NCBI RefSeq assembly: GCF_030285665.1
Contig: NZ_CP127295.1
Span: 3,224,001-3,288,000 of the forward strand
DNA length: 64,000 nt
Direction: 5' to 3'
DNA from: Amycolatopsis mongoliensis
GTDB taxonomy: Bacteria; Actinomycetota; Actinomycetes; Mycobacteriales; Pseudonocardiaceae
Of this stretch, positions 29,448-39,818 are shown one piece after another. The notes beneath the pieces were generated by a model. That model did no database searches and was not told the DNA's origin. It saw nothing but the letters and a program-made list of their open reading frames with translations. The position numbers were made by a program, and so were the translations under genes. The stretch's first letter is position 1; every line of letters begins with the position of its first letter.

Positions 29448-30070
29448 TGCGCGTCCAGACCCGGCACACCCCCGTCTTCGGCGTCGCCCGCGTCCTGCTC
29501 GACCCCGGCGAGTCGGTGCAGGCCGCGCCCGAGACGCTGCTCGCCAGCCGCTTCGGCGTCACCGAGGCACCGGTGGGCCGCGGGGGCGTCCGCGCGGGCA
29601 AGTCCGCCGCGGTCGTCTACACCGCGCCGTCCGACGGCGGCTGGATCGACTTCGCGCCGCTGCGCCCCGGCGACGTCTACCCGCTCGACCTGGGCGGCGG
29701 CACGGGCTGGTCGGTGCACCGCGAAGCCGTGCTGGTGCGGCCCTCGTCGGTCCGGCACGACCCGAACTGGGCGCCGCTGCAGCAGCTCTTCGGCGCGGAC
29801 TCCGGGTTCCTCGAGCACTACAGCGGAACCGGGCCGCTCGTGCTGGCCGCGCCCGGCCCGGTCGACGCGTTCGAGCTCGGCCAGGGCGAGCTGGTCACCG
29901 TCCGGCCGGACTACCTGCTGGCCTACCCCGACACCGTGCAGTGCCGGCTGCGGGCGCTCGATCCCGGCGGGCCGCAGTCGCTGCGCACGGGCGAAGGGCT
30001 CGCGGTCGACTTCGCGGGGCCAGGGACGGTGCTCGTGCAAGCGCGGAACGGTCGTCTTTCCCGCACGTGA
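29447..30070 (+). CDS. AIM24 family protein, second diverged copy
   Basis: The 207-residue product is a paralogue of the preceding one. Matching stretches are FGVARVLLDPGESVQ, SGFLEHYSGTGPLVLAA and RPDYLLAYPDTVQCRLRA against the first copy's equivalents. The Met-rich Gly loop of the first copy (SQGGIMKGLGR) is replaced here by a shorter charged one. The start overlaps the upstream stop (TGATG). Function is unknown. Confidence 0.82.
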   Translation: MRVQTRHTPVFGVARVLLDPGESVQAAPETLLASRFGVTEAPVGRGGVRAGKSAAVVYTAPSDGGWIDFAPLRPGDVYPLDLGGGTGWSVHREAVLVRPSSVRHDPNWAPLQQLFGADSGFLEHYSGTGPLVLAAPGPVDAFELGQGELVTVRPDYLLAYPDTVQCRLRALDPGGPQSLRTGEGLAVDFAGPGTVLVQARNGRLSRT

Positions 30071-30181
30071 TCTTCGGACGAATTGCCCATTGCCGAGGGG
30101 AATAATTCCGGTAGCGTGATTGACACTCCGCCGCTGGCATCCGCTCGGGCCAGCGGATCCTTTGTGCTGAGGGAGGGCGCC

Positions 30182-30388
30182 GTGGCTGTCGGCACCGTCA
30201 AATGGTTCAACTCGGAAAAGGGCTACGGGTTCATCGAATCCACCGACGGTCCGGACGTGTTCGTCCACTATTCCGCCATTCAGGCCGACGGATTCCGCAC
30301 TTTGGACGAAGGCGACCGCGTCGAGTTCGAAGTCCAGTCCGGCCGCGACGGGCGGAGCCAGGCGGCCGACGTCCGCAAGGTGTCGTAG
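30182..30388 (+). CDS. Cold-shock protein, CspA family
   Basis: The 68-residue OB-fold RNA chaperone has both RNA-binding motifs, KGYGFI (RNP1) and VFVHY (RNP2), and starts [14 protein letters not shown]. The GTG at 30182 has GGGAGGG upstream. The leader contains a hairpin (CCGCTGG at 30131-30137 paired with CCAGCGG at 30150-30156), which could regulate translation with temperature as for other csp genes. Confidence 0.94.
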   Translation: MAVGTVKWFNSEKGYGFIESTDGPDVFVHYSAIQADGFRTLDEGDRVEFEVQSGRDGRSQAADVRKVS

Positions 30389-30454
30389 CCACCCTCATCA
30401 CCCGATTGGCGAACCCCCGGCAGGCTCCGAACCAGGGACGTTAGGCTGCCGGGC

Positions 30455-31906
30455 GTGACAGGCGATGTGTCGGGGGACCTCACCGGTCGCCGGCTGGGCA
30501 ACTACCGTATCGACGGGGTGCTCGGCAAGGGCGGCATGAGCGTGACCTACAAGGCCACGGACGTGCGGCTGGGCCGCAAGGTGGCCCTGAAGGTCATCGG
30601 TGACCACCTCGGGGCCGACGCCGAGTTCCGCGAACGGTTCGTCGACGAGGCGCGCAACACGTCCGCGATCGACCACGCCAACGTCGTGCCGCTGTACGAC
30701 TTCGGCGAGCTCGACGGCATGCTCTACATCGCCATGCGCATGGTCGACGGCGGCGATCTCGCCGGGTTGATCTCGGGCGGCCCGATCGCGCCCGCGCGCA
30801 CCCTGACGATGCTCGACCAGGTCGCGGACGCCCTCGACACCCTGCACAACCGTGGTCTGGTCCACCTCGACGTCAAGCCGGCCAACGTGCTCGTGACGAA
30901 GAAGGAGACCTCGCGCGAGCACGTGTACGTCGCCGACTTCGGGCTGACCCGCCGCGGCGCGACGGGGCACCGGACGCGCGGCGGCGACTTCCTCGGTTCG
31001 CCGACGTACGCGGCGCCCGAGCACCTGCGCGGCGAGCCGCTGGACGGGCGCACCGACCAGTACGCGCTGACGTGCGTCCTCTACGCCTGCCTCACCGGCA
31101 GCCCGCCGTTCAAGGGCGACGTGCCGACGGTGATCAAGGGCCACCTCAACGGCGACCCGCCGGCGATCTCCCGGGCGGTCGCGCTGCCGCCGGCGATCGA
31201 CGAGGTCATCCGGAAGGGGATGGCGAAGAACCCCGCGGACCGCTACCCCAGCTGCGTCGAGATGATCGCGGCCGCCCGCCGCGCGCTCGGCCCCCTGGCG
31301 GCGTCGGACACCCCACCGGGCCCTCCCGGGTCCAATTCGGGTGGAATCCCCGCGCCGCAGCGCCCCGGTCAGGTACAACAGGGGCCGCACCAGAACAGCG
31401 CACCGCAGGGAGAGGGGGCCCCCGTGCATCCGTACGGAGGACAGCAGCAGCCCGGCTACGGCCCGGGCCCGCAGGGGCCGCAGGGCCCGCCGCCCCAGGG
31501 GCCGCCTCCCGGCTACGGCTATCCCCAGCAGCAGGGCCCGCCGCCCGGGATGCCGCCGCAGGGCCCGCCCCCGGGGTACGGCTACCCGCCCCAGCAGGGC
31601 ATGCCCCAGCAGGGCTACGGCCAGGACCCGATGCGGCTGCGCCCCCCGATGCCCGCCGGCGGCGCGGGCGCGTTCCACCAGCCGAAGAGCGGCGGCGGCG
31701 CGAAGTGGATCTTCATCGTCCTCGGCCTCCTGGTCCTGGCCGGCCTGGTCGTGGGCGCGATCTTCCTGTTCAGCGACGGCGGCAGCGGTGGCGGCGGCAC
31801 GACCACGGCCCCGAACATCCCGGTCGGCCCCGGCGACTCGCAGGGCAACCCGACGTCGTCGCTGAACACCCCGCCGCCGTCGATCTCCATCAAGCCGGGC
31901 AACTGA
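30455..31906 (+). CDS. Membrane-anchored Ser/Thr protein kinase, non-RD type
   Basis: The 483-residue product has a Hanks-type kinase domain at about 15-275 with Gly loop LGKGGMSVTY, Lys46 in VALKVI, and DFG at 161-163. The catalytic loop is HLDVKPANV (His137-Leu138-Asp139), so the Arg of the usual HRD is Leu: a non-RD kinase. A long linker of Pro, Gly, Gln and Tyr (about 290-410) leads to one membrane helix at about 416-438 and a short outer tail rich in Gly, Thr and Ser, without PASTA repeats. The GTG start is at 30455. It lies just upstream of groEL2. Confidence 0.9.
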   Translation: MTGDVSGDLTGRRLGNYRIDGVLGKGGMSVTYKATDVRLGRKVALKVIGDHLGADAEFRERFVDEARNTSAIDHANVVPLYDFGELDGMLYIAMRMVDGGDLAGLISGGPIAPARTLTMLDQVADALDTLHNRGLVHLDVKPANVLVTKKETSREHVYVADFGLTRRGATGHRTRGGDFLGSPTYAAPEHLRGEPLDGRTDQYALTCVLYACLTGSPPFKGDVPTVIKGHLNGDPPAISRAVALPPAIDEVIRKGMAKNPADRYPSCVEMIAAARRALGPLAASDTPPGPPGSNSGGIPAPQRPGQVQQGPHQNSAPQGEGAPVHPYGGQQQPGYGPGPQGPQGPPPQGPPPGYGYPQQQGPPPGMPPQGPPPGYGYPPQQGMPQQGYGQDPMRLRPPMPAGGAGAFHQPKSGGGAKWIFIVLGLLVLAGLVVGAIFLFSDGGSGGGGTTTAPNIPVGPGDSQGNPTSSLNTPPPSISIKPGN

Positions 31907-31931
31907 ATCCGGGCCGCGCTGAGCAGGTCTT

Positions 31932-31958
31932 CTTGCACTCTCCCCCGCAGAGTGCTAA
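31932..31958 (+). promoter_or_regulatory. CIRCE element 1 (HrcA operator)
   Basis: CTTGCACTC and GAGTGCTAA are separated by nine bases, matching the CIRCE consensus TTAGCACTC-N9-GAGTGCTAA with two differences in the left arm. Confidence 0.9.
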
Positions 31959-33791
<1,833 letters not shown>

Positions 33792-33802
33792 TCCACGCAG
33801 GG

Positions 33803-33840
33803 AAAGCCCGGTCCGCTTCGGCGGGCCGGGCTTTCTTTTT
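33803..33840 (+). terminator. Intrinsic terminator of groEL2
   Basis: AAAGCCCGGTCCGC and GCGGGCCGGGCTTT pair around TTCG with one mismatch, followed by CTTTTT. It starts 11 bases after the groEL2 stop. Confidence 0.92.
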
Positions 33841-33851
33841 ATGGGCGCGGT

Positions 33852-34175
33852 CTACGGCCTGGTGAAGAACCAGACGGCGTACGCGCCGAGGATGACAACG
33901 CCGAGAGCGAGCACGCCGAGGCCCCCTAGCCAGGCGGTGCTCGCTTCTTCCGCCTCCAGCGCGACGACGATCGCGCCGATGCCGGTGAGCAGGATCCAGA
34001 TCGCGAGCCCGGCGGCGGAGTAGAGCACGGTTTTCGTGGCGCTCGCGCTGCCGGTGTCGTTGAAGGCGAGTGCGACGAACGCGGAGAAGGCCGTCAGCCC
34101 CAGCCCGGCGAGCAGGTAGAGCCCGCCCAAGATCCCCACGACGATCTTCGCCGCTTGCCTGCTCCCTTGATCCAC
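33852..34175 (-). CDS. Small membrane protein, unknown function
   Basis: From the GTG at 34175 the product has 107 residues and three hydrophobic helices (about 10-32, 45-68 and 80-103): ILGGLYLLAGLGLTAFSAFV, AGLAIWILLTGIGAIVVALE and LGVLALGVVILGAYAVWFFT. I know no family for it. Upstream in-frame sequence exists to an ATG at 34292, but it runs through a terminator-like hairpin and is unlikely to be coding. It is convergent with groEL2. Confidence 0.6.
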   Translation of the reverse strand: MDQGSRQAAKIVVGILGGLYLLAGLGLTAFSAFVALAFNDTGSASATKTVLYSAAGLAIWILLTGIGAIVVALEAEEASTAWLGGLGVLALGVVILGAYAVWFFTRP

Positions 34176-34248
34176 GACCGCGAACCCTAACCCCTCGTAC
34201 GGGGTTCGCGGTGAGCTTTTGCGCTGCTCGGACCAGGCGGCTACGCCG

Positions 34249-34283
34249 AACGGCCCGGACGTCCCCTTGGCGTCCGGGCCGTT
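34249..34283. terminator. 13-bp stem hairpin
   Basis: AACGGCCCGGACG and CGTCCGGGCCGTT flank nine bases. It lies between pspC and the next minus-strand gene and may help end pspC transcription. Confidence 0.6.
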
Positions 34284-34306
34284 CATCGGCACCCCCCGGT
34301 CATCCG

Positions 34307-34341
34307 GCGGGCACCGGCTCCCCCTGCGAGCCGGTGCCCGC
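34307..34341 (-). terminator. 14-bp stem hairpin after pspC
   Basis: GCGGGCACCGGCTC and GAGCCGGTGCCCGC pair perfectly around a seven-base loop, starting 6 bases after the pspC stop. There is no T-tract, which is common for terminators in high-GC actinomycetes. Confidence 0.65.
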
Positions 34342-34347
34342 CCGCGT

Positions 34348-34563
34348 TCAGGAGCCTTCTTCGGGGGTCAGAATCGCGGCGGCGATGTAGACCGGGATCG
34401 CGATGCCGACGGAAAGGAAGACGGCGGCGACCATGCCGATGCGCAGGACGCTGGCGTCGATGCCGAGGTAGGTGGCCCAGCCACCGCAGACGCCGGTGAG
34501 CATCTTGTCGCTCGTGCTGCGGCGGAGCTTCTTGGTTTCCGGGGTGTACACGCTGTTCGTCAT
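34348..34563 (-). CDS. PspC-domain membrane protein
   Basis: The 71-residue product is a stand-alone PspC domain: KLRRSTSDKMLTGVCGGWAT followed by YLGIDASVLRIGMVAAVF and a hydrophobic end. In other bacteria PspC belongs to the phage-shock envelope-stress response; no other psp genes are here. The hairpins downstream suggest a single-gene transcript. Confidence 0.9.
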   Translation of the reverse strand: MTNSVYTPETKKLRRSTSDKMLTGVCGGWATYLGIDASVLRIGMVAAVFLSVGIAIPVYIAAAILTPEEGS

Positions 34564-34646
34564 GGCTCAATGTTCGCGCCGGACGGCCCCGCCCCACATC
34601 CGGAACGGCCCGGACCCGACCCTGAACTTGCGCTCAGGGAAACCAC

Positions 34647-35576
34647 TCAGGTCAGGGCCCGGACCCTCGCCAGCCGGTCCCGCCACGCCGCCTCGACCTC
34701 GGGCGACGCGGGGTAGGCATCGGTGGGCACCGGAGCTTCACCCGGCACCGGCAGGTATCCGTCCACAGGGGACAGTGAGGACGCGCAGACGTCACCTTCC
34801 AGCAACGAAATCGTCCCCAGTCCACAAGCGAATTCCAGCTCCGGAAGCGCGCCGGCCAACGCCAGTCCCGCCGCCAGCCCGATGCTCGTCTCCACCGCCG
34901 ACGACACCACGCACGGCAGCCCGCACGCCTCCGCGACCTCCAGCGCCCGGCGCACGCCCCCCAGCGGCGCCACCTTCAGCACCGCGATGTCCGCCGCCCC
35001 CGCGACCGCCACCTTCAGCGGGTCCTCCGCGCGGCGGATCGACTCGTCGGCCGCGATCCGGACCGGCACCCGCCGACGGACCGCCGCGAGGTCGTCGATC
35101 GTCGGGCACGGCTGCTCCGCGTACTCCAGGCCGCCCGCCGCCTTGTCGAGGTCCGTGATCGCGCGCACCGCCGTGTCGACGTCCCAGGCCATGTTCGCGT
35201 CGATCCGCACCGCACCGGACGGGCCGAGCGCGTCGCGGACCGCCGCCACCCGCTCGCAGTCGTCCGCCGGCGACGAACGCGGGTCCGCCACCTTCACCTT
35301 CGCCGTCCGGCAGCCGGAGGCGCGGACCAGTTCGTACGCCTTCTCCGGGCCGACGACCGGCACCGTCGTGTTCACCTCGACCCGGTCGCGGACCGGCGCC
35401 GGCCAGCCCGTCTCGCTCGCTTCCAGCGCCGCGTGCAGCCAGGGGACGCTCTCGGCGTCCGAATAGTCGGCGAACGGGCAGAACTCGCCCCAGCCCGCCG
35501 GGCCGGGCAGCAGGACGCCTTCGCGGACCGTGATACCGCGGAACCGATTGCGCAGGGGGATCGCGTAGACCTTCAT
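34647..35576 (-). CDS. menC: o-Succinylbenzoate synthase
   Basis: The 309-residue enolase-superfamily enzyme dehydrates SHCHC to o-succinylbenzoate in menaquinone synthesis. Active-site residues are visible: Lys in AKVKVADP, metal ligands in RIDANMAWD, YAEQPCPTI and AADESIRR, and the second Lys in AVLKVAPLGG. The length and the short N-terminal lid fit the actinobacterial MenC. No other men genes are nearby. It is divergent from the SARP-type regulator. Confidence 0.92.
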   Translation of the reverse strand: MKVYAIPLRNRFRGITVREGVLLPGPAGWGEFCPFADYSDAESVPWLHAALEASETGWPAPVRDRVEVNTTVPVVGPEKAYELVRASGCRTAKVKVADPRSSPADDCERVAAVRDALGPSGAVRIDANMAWDVDTAVRAITDLDKAAGGLEYAEQPCPTIDDLAAVRRRVPVRIAADESIRRAEDPLKVAVAGAADIAVLKVAPLGGVRRALEVAEACGLPCVVSSAVETSIGLAAGLALAGALPELEFACGLGTISLLEGDVCASSLSPVDGYLPVPGEAPVPTDAYPASPEVEAAWRDRLARVRALT

Positions 35577-35648
35577 CGTCGCCGATCATGCCATCCCCGA
35601 CTTCGGCAAACGGGTGCCGAACAGCGCGGTTCCGGCCAGAATGACTCC

Positions 35649-38444
35649 GTGGTCCTCGACTTCCGCGTGCTGGGTCCGGCCGAGGTCACGGCAGACGGCC
35701 ACCTGGTGCCACTCGGGGGCAGCCGGCCGCTGATCGTCTTGGCCGGGCTTCTGCTGCGCGCGAACCGGGTCGTGCCGGTCGACGAGCTCGGCCGCTGGCT
35801 CTGGAACGACGACCGCCGCCGCTCCAAGGGCGCGCTCCAGACGTACGTGCTGCGCCTGCGCCGCGCCCTCGGCGACCAGGTCGCGATCCGCACCGAGAGC
35901 GGCGGCTACCTGATCGAGCTCGACGACGACCTGCTGGACCTCTCCCGGTTTCGTGCCCTCGCCACCCGGGGCAAGGCCGCGATGGACCGCGGCGAAAGCC
36001 GGCGGGCGGCCGCGCTCTTCGCCGAGGCGCTCGGGCAGTGGCGGGGCGCGGCGCTGCTGAACGTCGAGTCGGACGCGCTGCACCGCGACGAGGCCGGTCA
36101 GCTGGCCGAAGAACGGCTGCGCGTCCGCGAGCAGTGGGCGGACGCCCTGCTCGACGTCGGCGAATACGGCACCGTCATCCCCGAGCTGACCCGGCTGACC
36201 AGGGAAAACCCGTTGCGGGAGCGGCTGCACGAGCAGCTGATGGTCGCGCTGTACCGGTCGGGCCGGCAGGCCGAGGCGCTCGACGTCCACCGCCGGATCA
36301 GCGACGTGCTGGCCGAGGAGCTGGGCCTCGACCCCGGGCCGTCGCTGCAGCGGACCCGCCAGGCGATCCTCACCGGTGCCGACGACGCGGCCGGCGCCGG
36401 CCTGCCGGCGCGCTACCGGCTGGGCGCCGAGCCGCAGGTGCCGCACCAGCTGCCGGCCGACCTGCGGACCTTCTCCGGGCGCGAGTGCGACCTCAAGGCG
36501 TTGCACGCGCTGCTGCCGGAGGCGATCGACGCCGGCACGTCGACGCCGATCGCGTCCGTCGAGGGCATGGGCGGCATCGGCAAGACGACCCTGGCCGTGC
36601 ACTTCGCGCACGAGATCGCCGGCCGGTTCCCCGGCGGGCAGGTCTACCTCAACCTGCGGGGTTACGGGCCCGGCGAGCCGGTCGAGCCGTCGGCGGCGCT
36701 GGAGGCGATGCTGACCGCGCTCGGCGTGCCGTGCGAGGCGATCCCGGGCGACCTCGACGGCCGCGCGGCGAGCTGGCGGACGCACAGCGCGGGGCGCCGG
36801 TTGCTGGTCCTGCTCGACAACGCCAACCGCACCGAGCAGGTGCGGCCGCTGCTGCCCGGGCCGGGCTGCCTGGTCGTGATCACGAGCCGCTGGCAGCTGC
36901 GCGCGCTGGTCGCGACGCACGGCGCGCGGCGGATCGCGCTGGAGGAGCTCGGCGAGGAGGACGCCGTCGAGCTGCTCGCGTCGGCGATCGGCCTCGACCG
37001 GGTGGCGCGTGATCCCGCCGCGGCCGAGCGGTTCGTGCGCTACTGCGGCGGGCTGCCGCTGGCGATCCGGATCCTCGCCGTGCGGGCGGCGCAGTTCCCC
37101 GACCTGGCGCTCGACGAGTTCGTCGACTCGCTCGAGACCGACCTGCTCGGTTCGTTCGACCTCGCCGACGGCGAAGGGACGAACATCCGCTCGGTGTTTT
37201 CGTACTCCTACCAGGCGCTGGAGCCGCCGGCGGCGCGGTTGCTGCGGCTGCTCGGGCTGCCCACCGGCGTCGACTTCACCGCCCCGGCGGCGGCCGCGGT
37301 CGCCGGGCTGGACGTCGCGGCGACCCGGCCGATGCTGGAAACGCTGGCCGCCGCCCACCTGCTCGCCCAGCCGCGGCCGGGCCGCTACCAGTTCCACGAC
37401 CTCATCCGGGCGTACGCCGGCGAAGTCGCTTCGCAGGTCGACCCGGCTTCGGAGCGCGACGCCGCTTTGGACCGGCTGCTGGACTGGTACCTGGCGTCGG
37501 CGCTGAACGCGTCACGGCGGATGCGGCCGGAGCGCTACTACCGGCTGCTGGACCTGGACGACCTCGGCGGCGGCCTGGAGTTCGCGTCGTACCACGACGC
37601 TTTGGACTGGTTCGGCGAGGAAGCCGGCAACCTGATCGCCGCGGTCCACCTGGCGCGGAGCCGGCGCGACGACGTCTGCTGGAAGCTGGCCTGGCTGCTG
37701 CAGAGCTACTTCGTGACGCGCTCGCGGCTCGACGAATGGCGCTCGGTGTTCGCGGTGGCGCTCGAAGCGGCGCGGGCGAGCGGTCACCGGCCGGGCGAGG
37801 CGGGCATCCTGAGCGGGCTCGGCGTGGTCAACGGCGTCGCGCGGCAGTACGACGAGTCACGGCGGTTCCTGGAGCAGGTGCTGGCGATCCAGCGCGAACT
37901 CGGCGCGCGGGAGGGCGAGGCACGGGCGCAGTACAACCTGGCGATGGCGGCGCACAACCTCGACGACTACGCCTGGGCGTACGAACACGGGATGCAGGCG
38001 CTGGAGATCGTCCGCGAGCTGGGGCTGGGGGCGTTCGAGGCCAGTGTGCTGCGGGCGCTGGGCGACATCTGCACGTCGATGGGCGACCACGAGCAGGCGC
38101 TGCGGCTGGCGGATGCCGCGCTGGCCGTGCTGGGCCCCGACGGCGAGCCGGTGGACACGCGGTTCACCCAGCACACGCGCGGCTTGGCGCTGGTGGGACT
38201 GGGCCGGCTGGACGAGGGGATCGCGTGCATCCGCGACTCGGTTTCGATGTTCTTCGAGATGGGTGAGCAGTACGAGGCGGCGGACGTGCTGGCCCAGCTG
38301 GGCACGATCCACCTGCGCCACGGGGACCGGGCGGTGGCGCGGGAGTGCTGGGTCCGCTCGGTGCGGCTGCTGACTGAGCTGGATCACCCGGACGCGGACG
38401 ACGTGCGCGCGAAGCTGGCGGCTCTGGTGGGGTCCGGCGGCTGA
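35649..38444 (+). CDS. AfsR/SARP-type transcriptional regulator with NB-ARC and TPR domains
   Basis: The 931-residue protein has the AfsR layout. An OmpR-type winged helix (about 1-95: LDFRVLGPAEVTADGHLVPL) and a BTAD domain (about 96-245, ending EELGLDPGPSLQ) form the SARP part. An NB-ARC ATPase follows, with Walker A GMGGIGKTTLAVHF at about 305 and Walker B RRLLVLLDNA. The C-terminal third has TPR-like helices (ARAQYNLAMAAHNLDDYAWA). Such proteins activate secondary-metabolite genes in response to ATP-dependent signals. The GTG at 35649 fits the SARP N-terminus. No biosynthetic cluster is adjacent, so the target is unknown. Confidence 0.9.
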   Translation: MVLDFRVLGPAEVTADGHLVPLGGSRPLIVLAGLLLRANRVVPVDELGRWLWNDDRRRSKGALQTYVLRLRRALGDQVAIRTESGGYLIELDDDLLDLSRFRALATRGKAAMDRGESRRAAALFAEALGQWRGAALLNVESDALHRDEAGQLAEERLRVREQWADALLDVGEYGTVIPELTRLTRENPLRERLHEQLMVALYRSGRQAEALDVHRRISDVLAEELGLDPGPSLQRTRQAILTGADDAAGAGLPARYRLGAEPQVPHQLPADLRTFSGRECDLKALHALLPEAIDAGTSTPIASVEGMGGIGKTTLAVHFAHEIAGRFPGGQVYLNLRGYGPGEPVEPSAALEAMLTALGVPCEAIPGDLDGRAASWRTHSAGRRLLVLLDNANRTEQVRPLLPGPGCLVVITSRWQLRALVATHGARRIALEELGEEDAVELLASAIGLDRVARDPAAAERFVRYCGGLPLAIRILAVRAAQFPDLALDEFVDSLETDLLGSFDLADGEGTNIRSVFSYSYQALEPPAARLLRLLGLPTGVDFTAPAAAAVAGLDVAATRPMLETLAAAHLLAQPRPGRYQFHDLIRAYAGEVASQVDPASERDAALDRLLDWYLASALNASRRMRPERYYRLLDLDDLGGGLEFASYHDALDWFGEEAGNLIAAVHLARSRRDDVCWKLAWLLQSYFVTRSRLDEWRSVFAVALEAARASGHRPGEAGILSGLGVVNGVARQYDESRRFLEQVLAIQRELGAREGEARAQYNLAMAAHNLDDYAWAYEHGMQALEIVRELGLGAFEASVLRALGDICTSMGDHEQALRLADAALAVLGPDGEPVDTRFTQHTRGLALVGLGRLDEGIACIRDSVSMFFEMGEQYEAADVLAQLGTIHLRHGDRAVARECWVRSVRLLTELDHPDADDVRAKLAALVGSGG

Positions 38445-38565
38445 CCCGCGTGGATGGTGCGCGGCGGACCGCCCGCGTGCCGACCCCCAGCGACAGCACG
38501 CAAGCCGGTCCGGCCCGCGTGTCCACTCAAGCCGACGGCGCTCACTGTCCACTCACTGTCTCGTC

Positions 38566-39411
38566 TCACTGTCTCGTCGCCGGGGCGACACCGAGCAGAT
38601 CGGCGAGGGCCTCGGCGTTGCGCGGTGCCTCCACCTTCACGTCGTTGTCGAAGTAGACGTGGACGTCGCGCTTCCCGCCGTCGTGCCAGGCCCGGATCTT
38701 GTCCGCCCACCGGCGCAGGGCCTGGTCCGAGTAGCCGCTGACGTAGAGCTCCTCGTCGCCGTGGAGGCGGACGTAGGTGAAGTCCGCGGTCTGGTCCTCG
38801 AGGAACGGCCACCTGCCGGCGGTGTCGGCGACGACGAGGGCGATCCCGTGTTCCCGCAGCAGCTCCTTCGCCGCGGGCTCGGCGAAGCTCGGGTGCCGGA
38901 CCTCGAGCGCGTGCCGCAACGGCCGGCGCTTCCCGGGGTCGAGGTGAGGCGTTCCCTTCAGCTTGTCGTCGTGCTTGGCCGCGAGCTGGGCCGCCTCGGT
39001 CGTGGTGCGGGGCAGGAGGGCGAAGAAGTGCGCGAGCCGGTCGGGGTCGAACGTCAGCCTCGGCGGAAGCTGCCAGAGGAACGGCCCGAGCTTCGCGCCG
39101 AGGGCCAGAACGCCGGATGCGTAGAAGTTCGCGAGCGCTGTTTCGACGTCGCGGAGCTGCTTCATGTGCGTGATGAAGCGGCCGCCCTTGACCGCGAAGA
39201 GGAAGTCTGCCGGGGTCTCGTCGAACCAGGCGCGGTACCGCTCCGGGCGTTGGAGGGAGTAGAAGGAGCCGTTGATCTCGACGGCGTTCATCCGCCGCGA
39301 CAGGTGTTCGAGCTCCCGCCGCTGCGCGAGTCCTGGTGGGTAGAACACCCCGCGCCACGGCGGGTAGCGCCACCCCGAGGTGCCGATCCGGATTTCGGCG
39401 ATCGCCCTCAC
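38566..39411 (-). CDS. DUF72 family protein
   Basis: The 281-residue TIM-barrel-like protein belongs to DUF72 (YecE-like), with EIRIGTSGWRYPPWRGVFYP at the start, NAVEINGSFYSLQRPERYRA, FAVKGGRFITHMKQL and VYVRLHGDEE-like TYVRLHGDEELYVSGYS near the end. The biochemical role of the family is not settled. The GTG at 39411 begins the conserved part; in-frame sequence upstream to an ATG at 39558 is basic and unlike the family. It converges with the SARP-type gene. Confidence 0.88.
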   Translation of the reverse strand: MRAIAEIRIGTSGWRYPPWRGVFYPPGLAQRRELEHLSRRMNAVEINGSFYSLQRPERYRAWFDETPADFLFAVKGGRFITHMKQLRDVETALANFYASGVLALGAKLGPFLWQLPPRLTFDPDRLAHFFALLPRTTTEAAQLAAKHDDKLKGTPHLDPGKRRPLRHALEVRHPSFAEPAAKELLREHGIALVVADTAGRWPFLEDQTADFTYVRLHGDEELYVSGYSDQALRRWADKIRAWHDGGKRDVHVYFDNDVKVEAPRNAEALADLLGVAPATRQ

Positions 39412-39675
39412 CGCCTTCCCGCGGTGGGTGATGCCCGCTCGCCGGTGCGGCCAAACGCGGCCAAGCGGGTGCCGTCCGGACGGATGGACCACCAGCCGGG
39501 ACCGCCGACCCAACTTCACGGACGGCCGTCTGATGGGGCCTTTGAGCCGTTTGCTCATGGAGTGACTTTCGGTGGGGACGGGGGCGCCGAGGGGGCGGGT
39601 GCGTGTGGCGGGAGGTCGCTTGGGTGCGGGGAGCTGCCTCGCGGCGTGGAGAGCGCGGTAGCGGAGCCGAAACCG
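39412..39675. other. Intergenic stretch before the tandem repeat
   Basis: Together with the repeat array this makes about 400 bases without a gene between DUF72 and DUF4253. It contains short imperfect words such as GGCCAAACGCGGCCAAGCGG (39450-39469). The open minus-strand frame through it is Arg-rich and looks non-coding. It must hold the DUF72 promoter, which I cannot place. Confidence 0.4.
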
Positions 39676-39815
39676 CCCCGCCCGCGGGAACCCGGTCGCA
39701 CCCGCGGGAACCCTGCCCCGCCCGACGGAGCCCGGCCCCGTCCGCGGAAACCCCGCCCCGCCCGCGGGAACCCTGTCCCGTCCACGGGAACCCCGCCCCG
39801 CCCGTGGGAAACCGG
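39676..39815. repeat. Seven-copy 20-bp tandem repeat
   Basis: Seven units of exactly 20 bases follow the pattern CCCCGCCCGCGGGAACCCGG with 1-5 changes each; the variable positions lie around the CCGCGG centre and at the unit ends. The array ends 3 bases before the DUF4253 stop codon (39819). Twenty is not a multiple of three, so it is not a protein repeat, and there are no spacers, so it is not CRISPR. Confidence 0.88.
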
Positions 39816-39818
39816 CGT

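Noticed and set aside
33852..34292. 146-residue version of the small membrane protein
   Set aside because: The additional N-terminus would be encoded by a 13-bp hairpin region; the GTG at 34175 directly precedes the membrane part.
39412..39558. Extension of the DUF72 protein to an ATG at 39558
   Set aside because: The added residues are very basic and do not belong to the family, whose conserved start (EIRIGTSGWRY) lies right after the chosen GTG.
39676..39815. CRISPR array
   Set aside because: Units are contiguous without spacers and drift in sequence; no cas genes are near.
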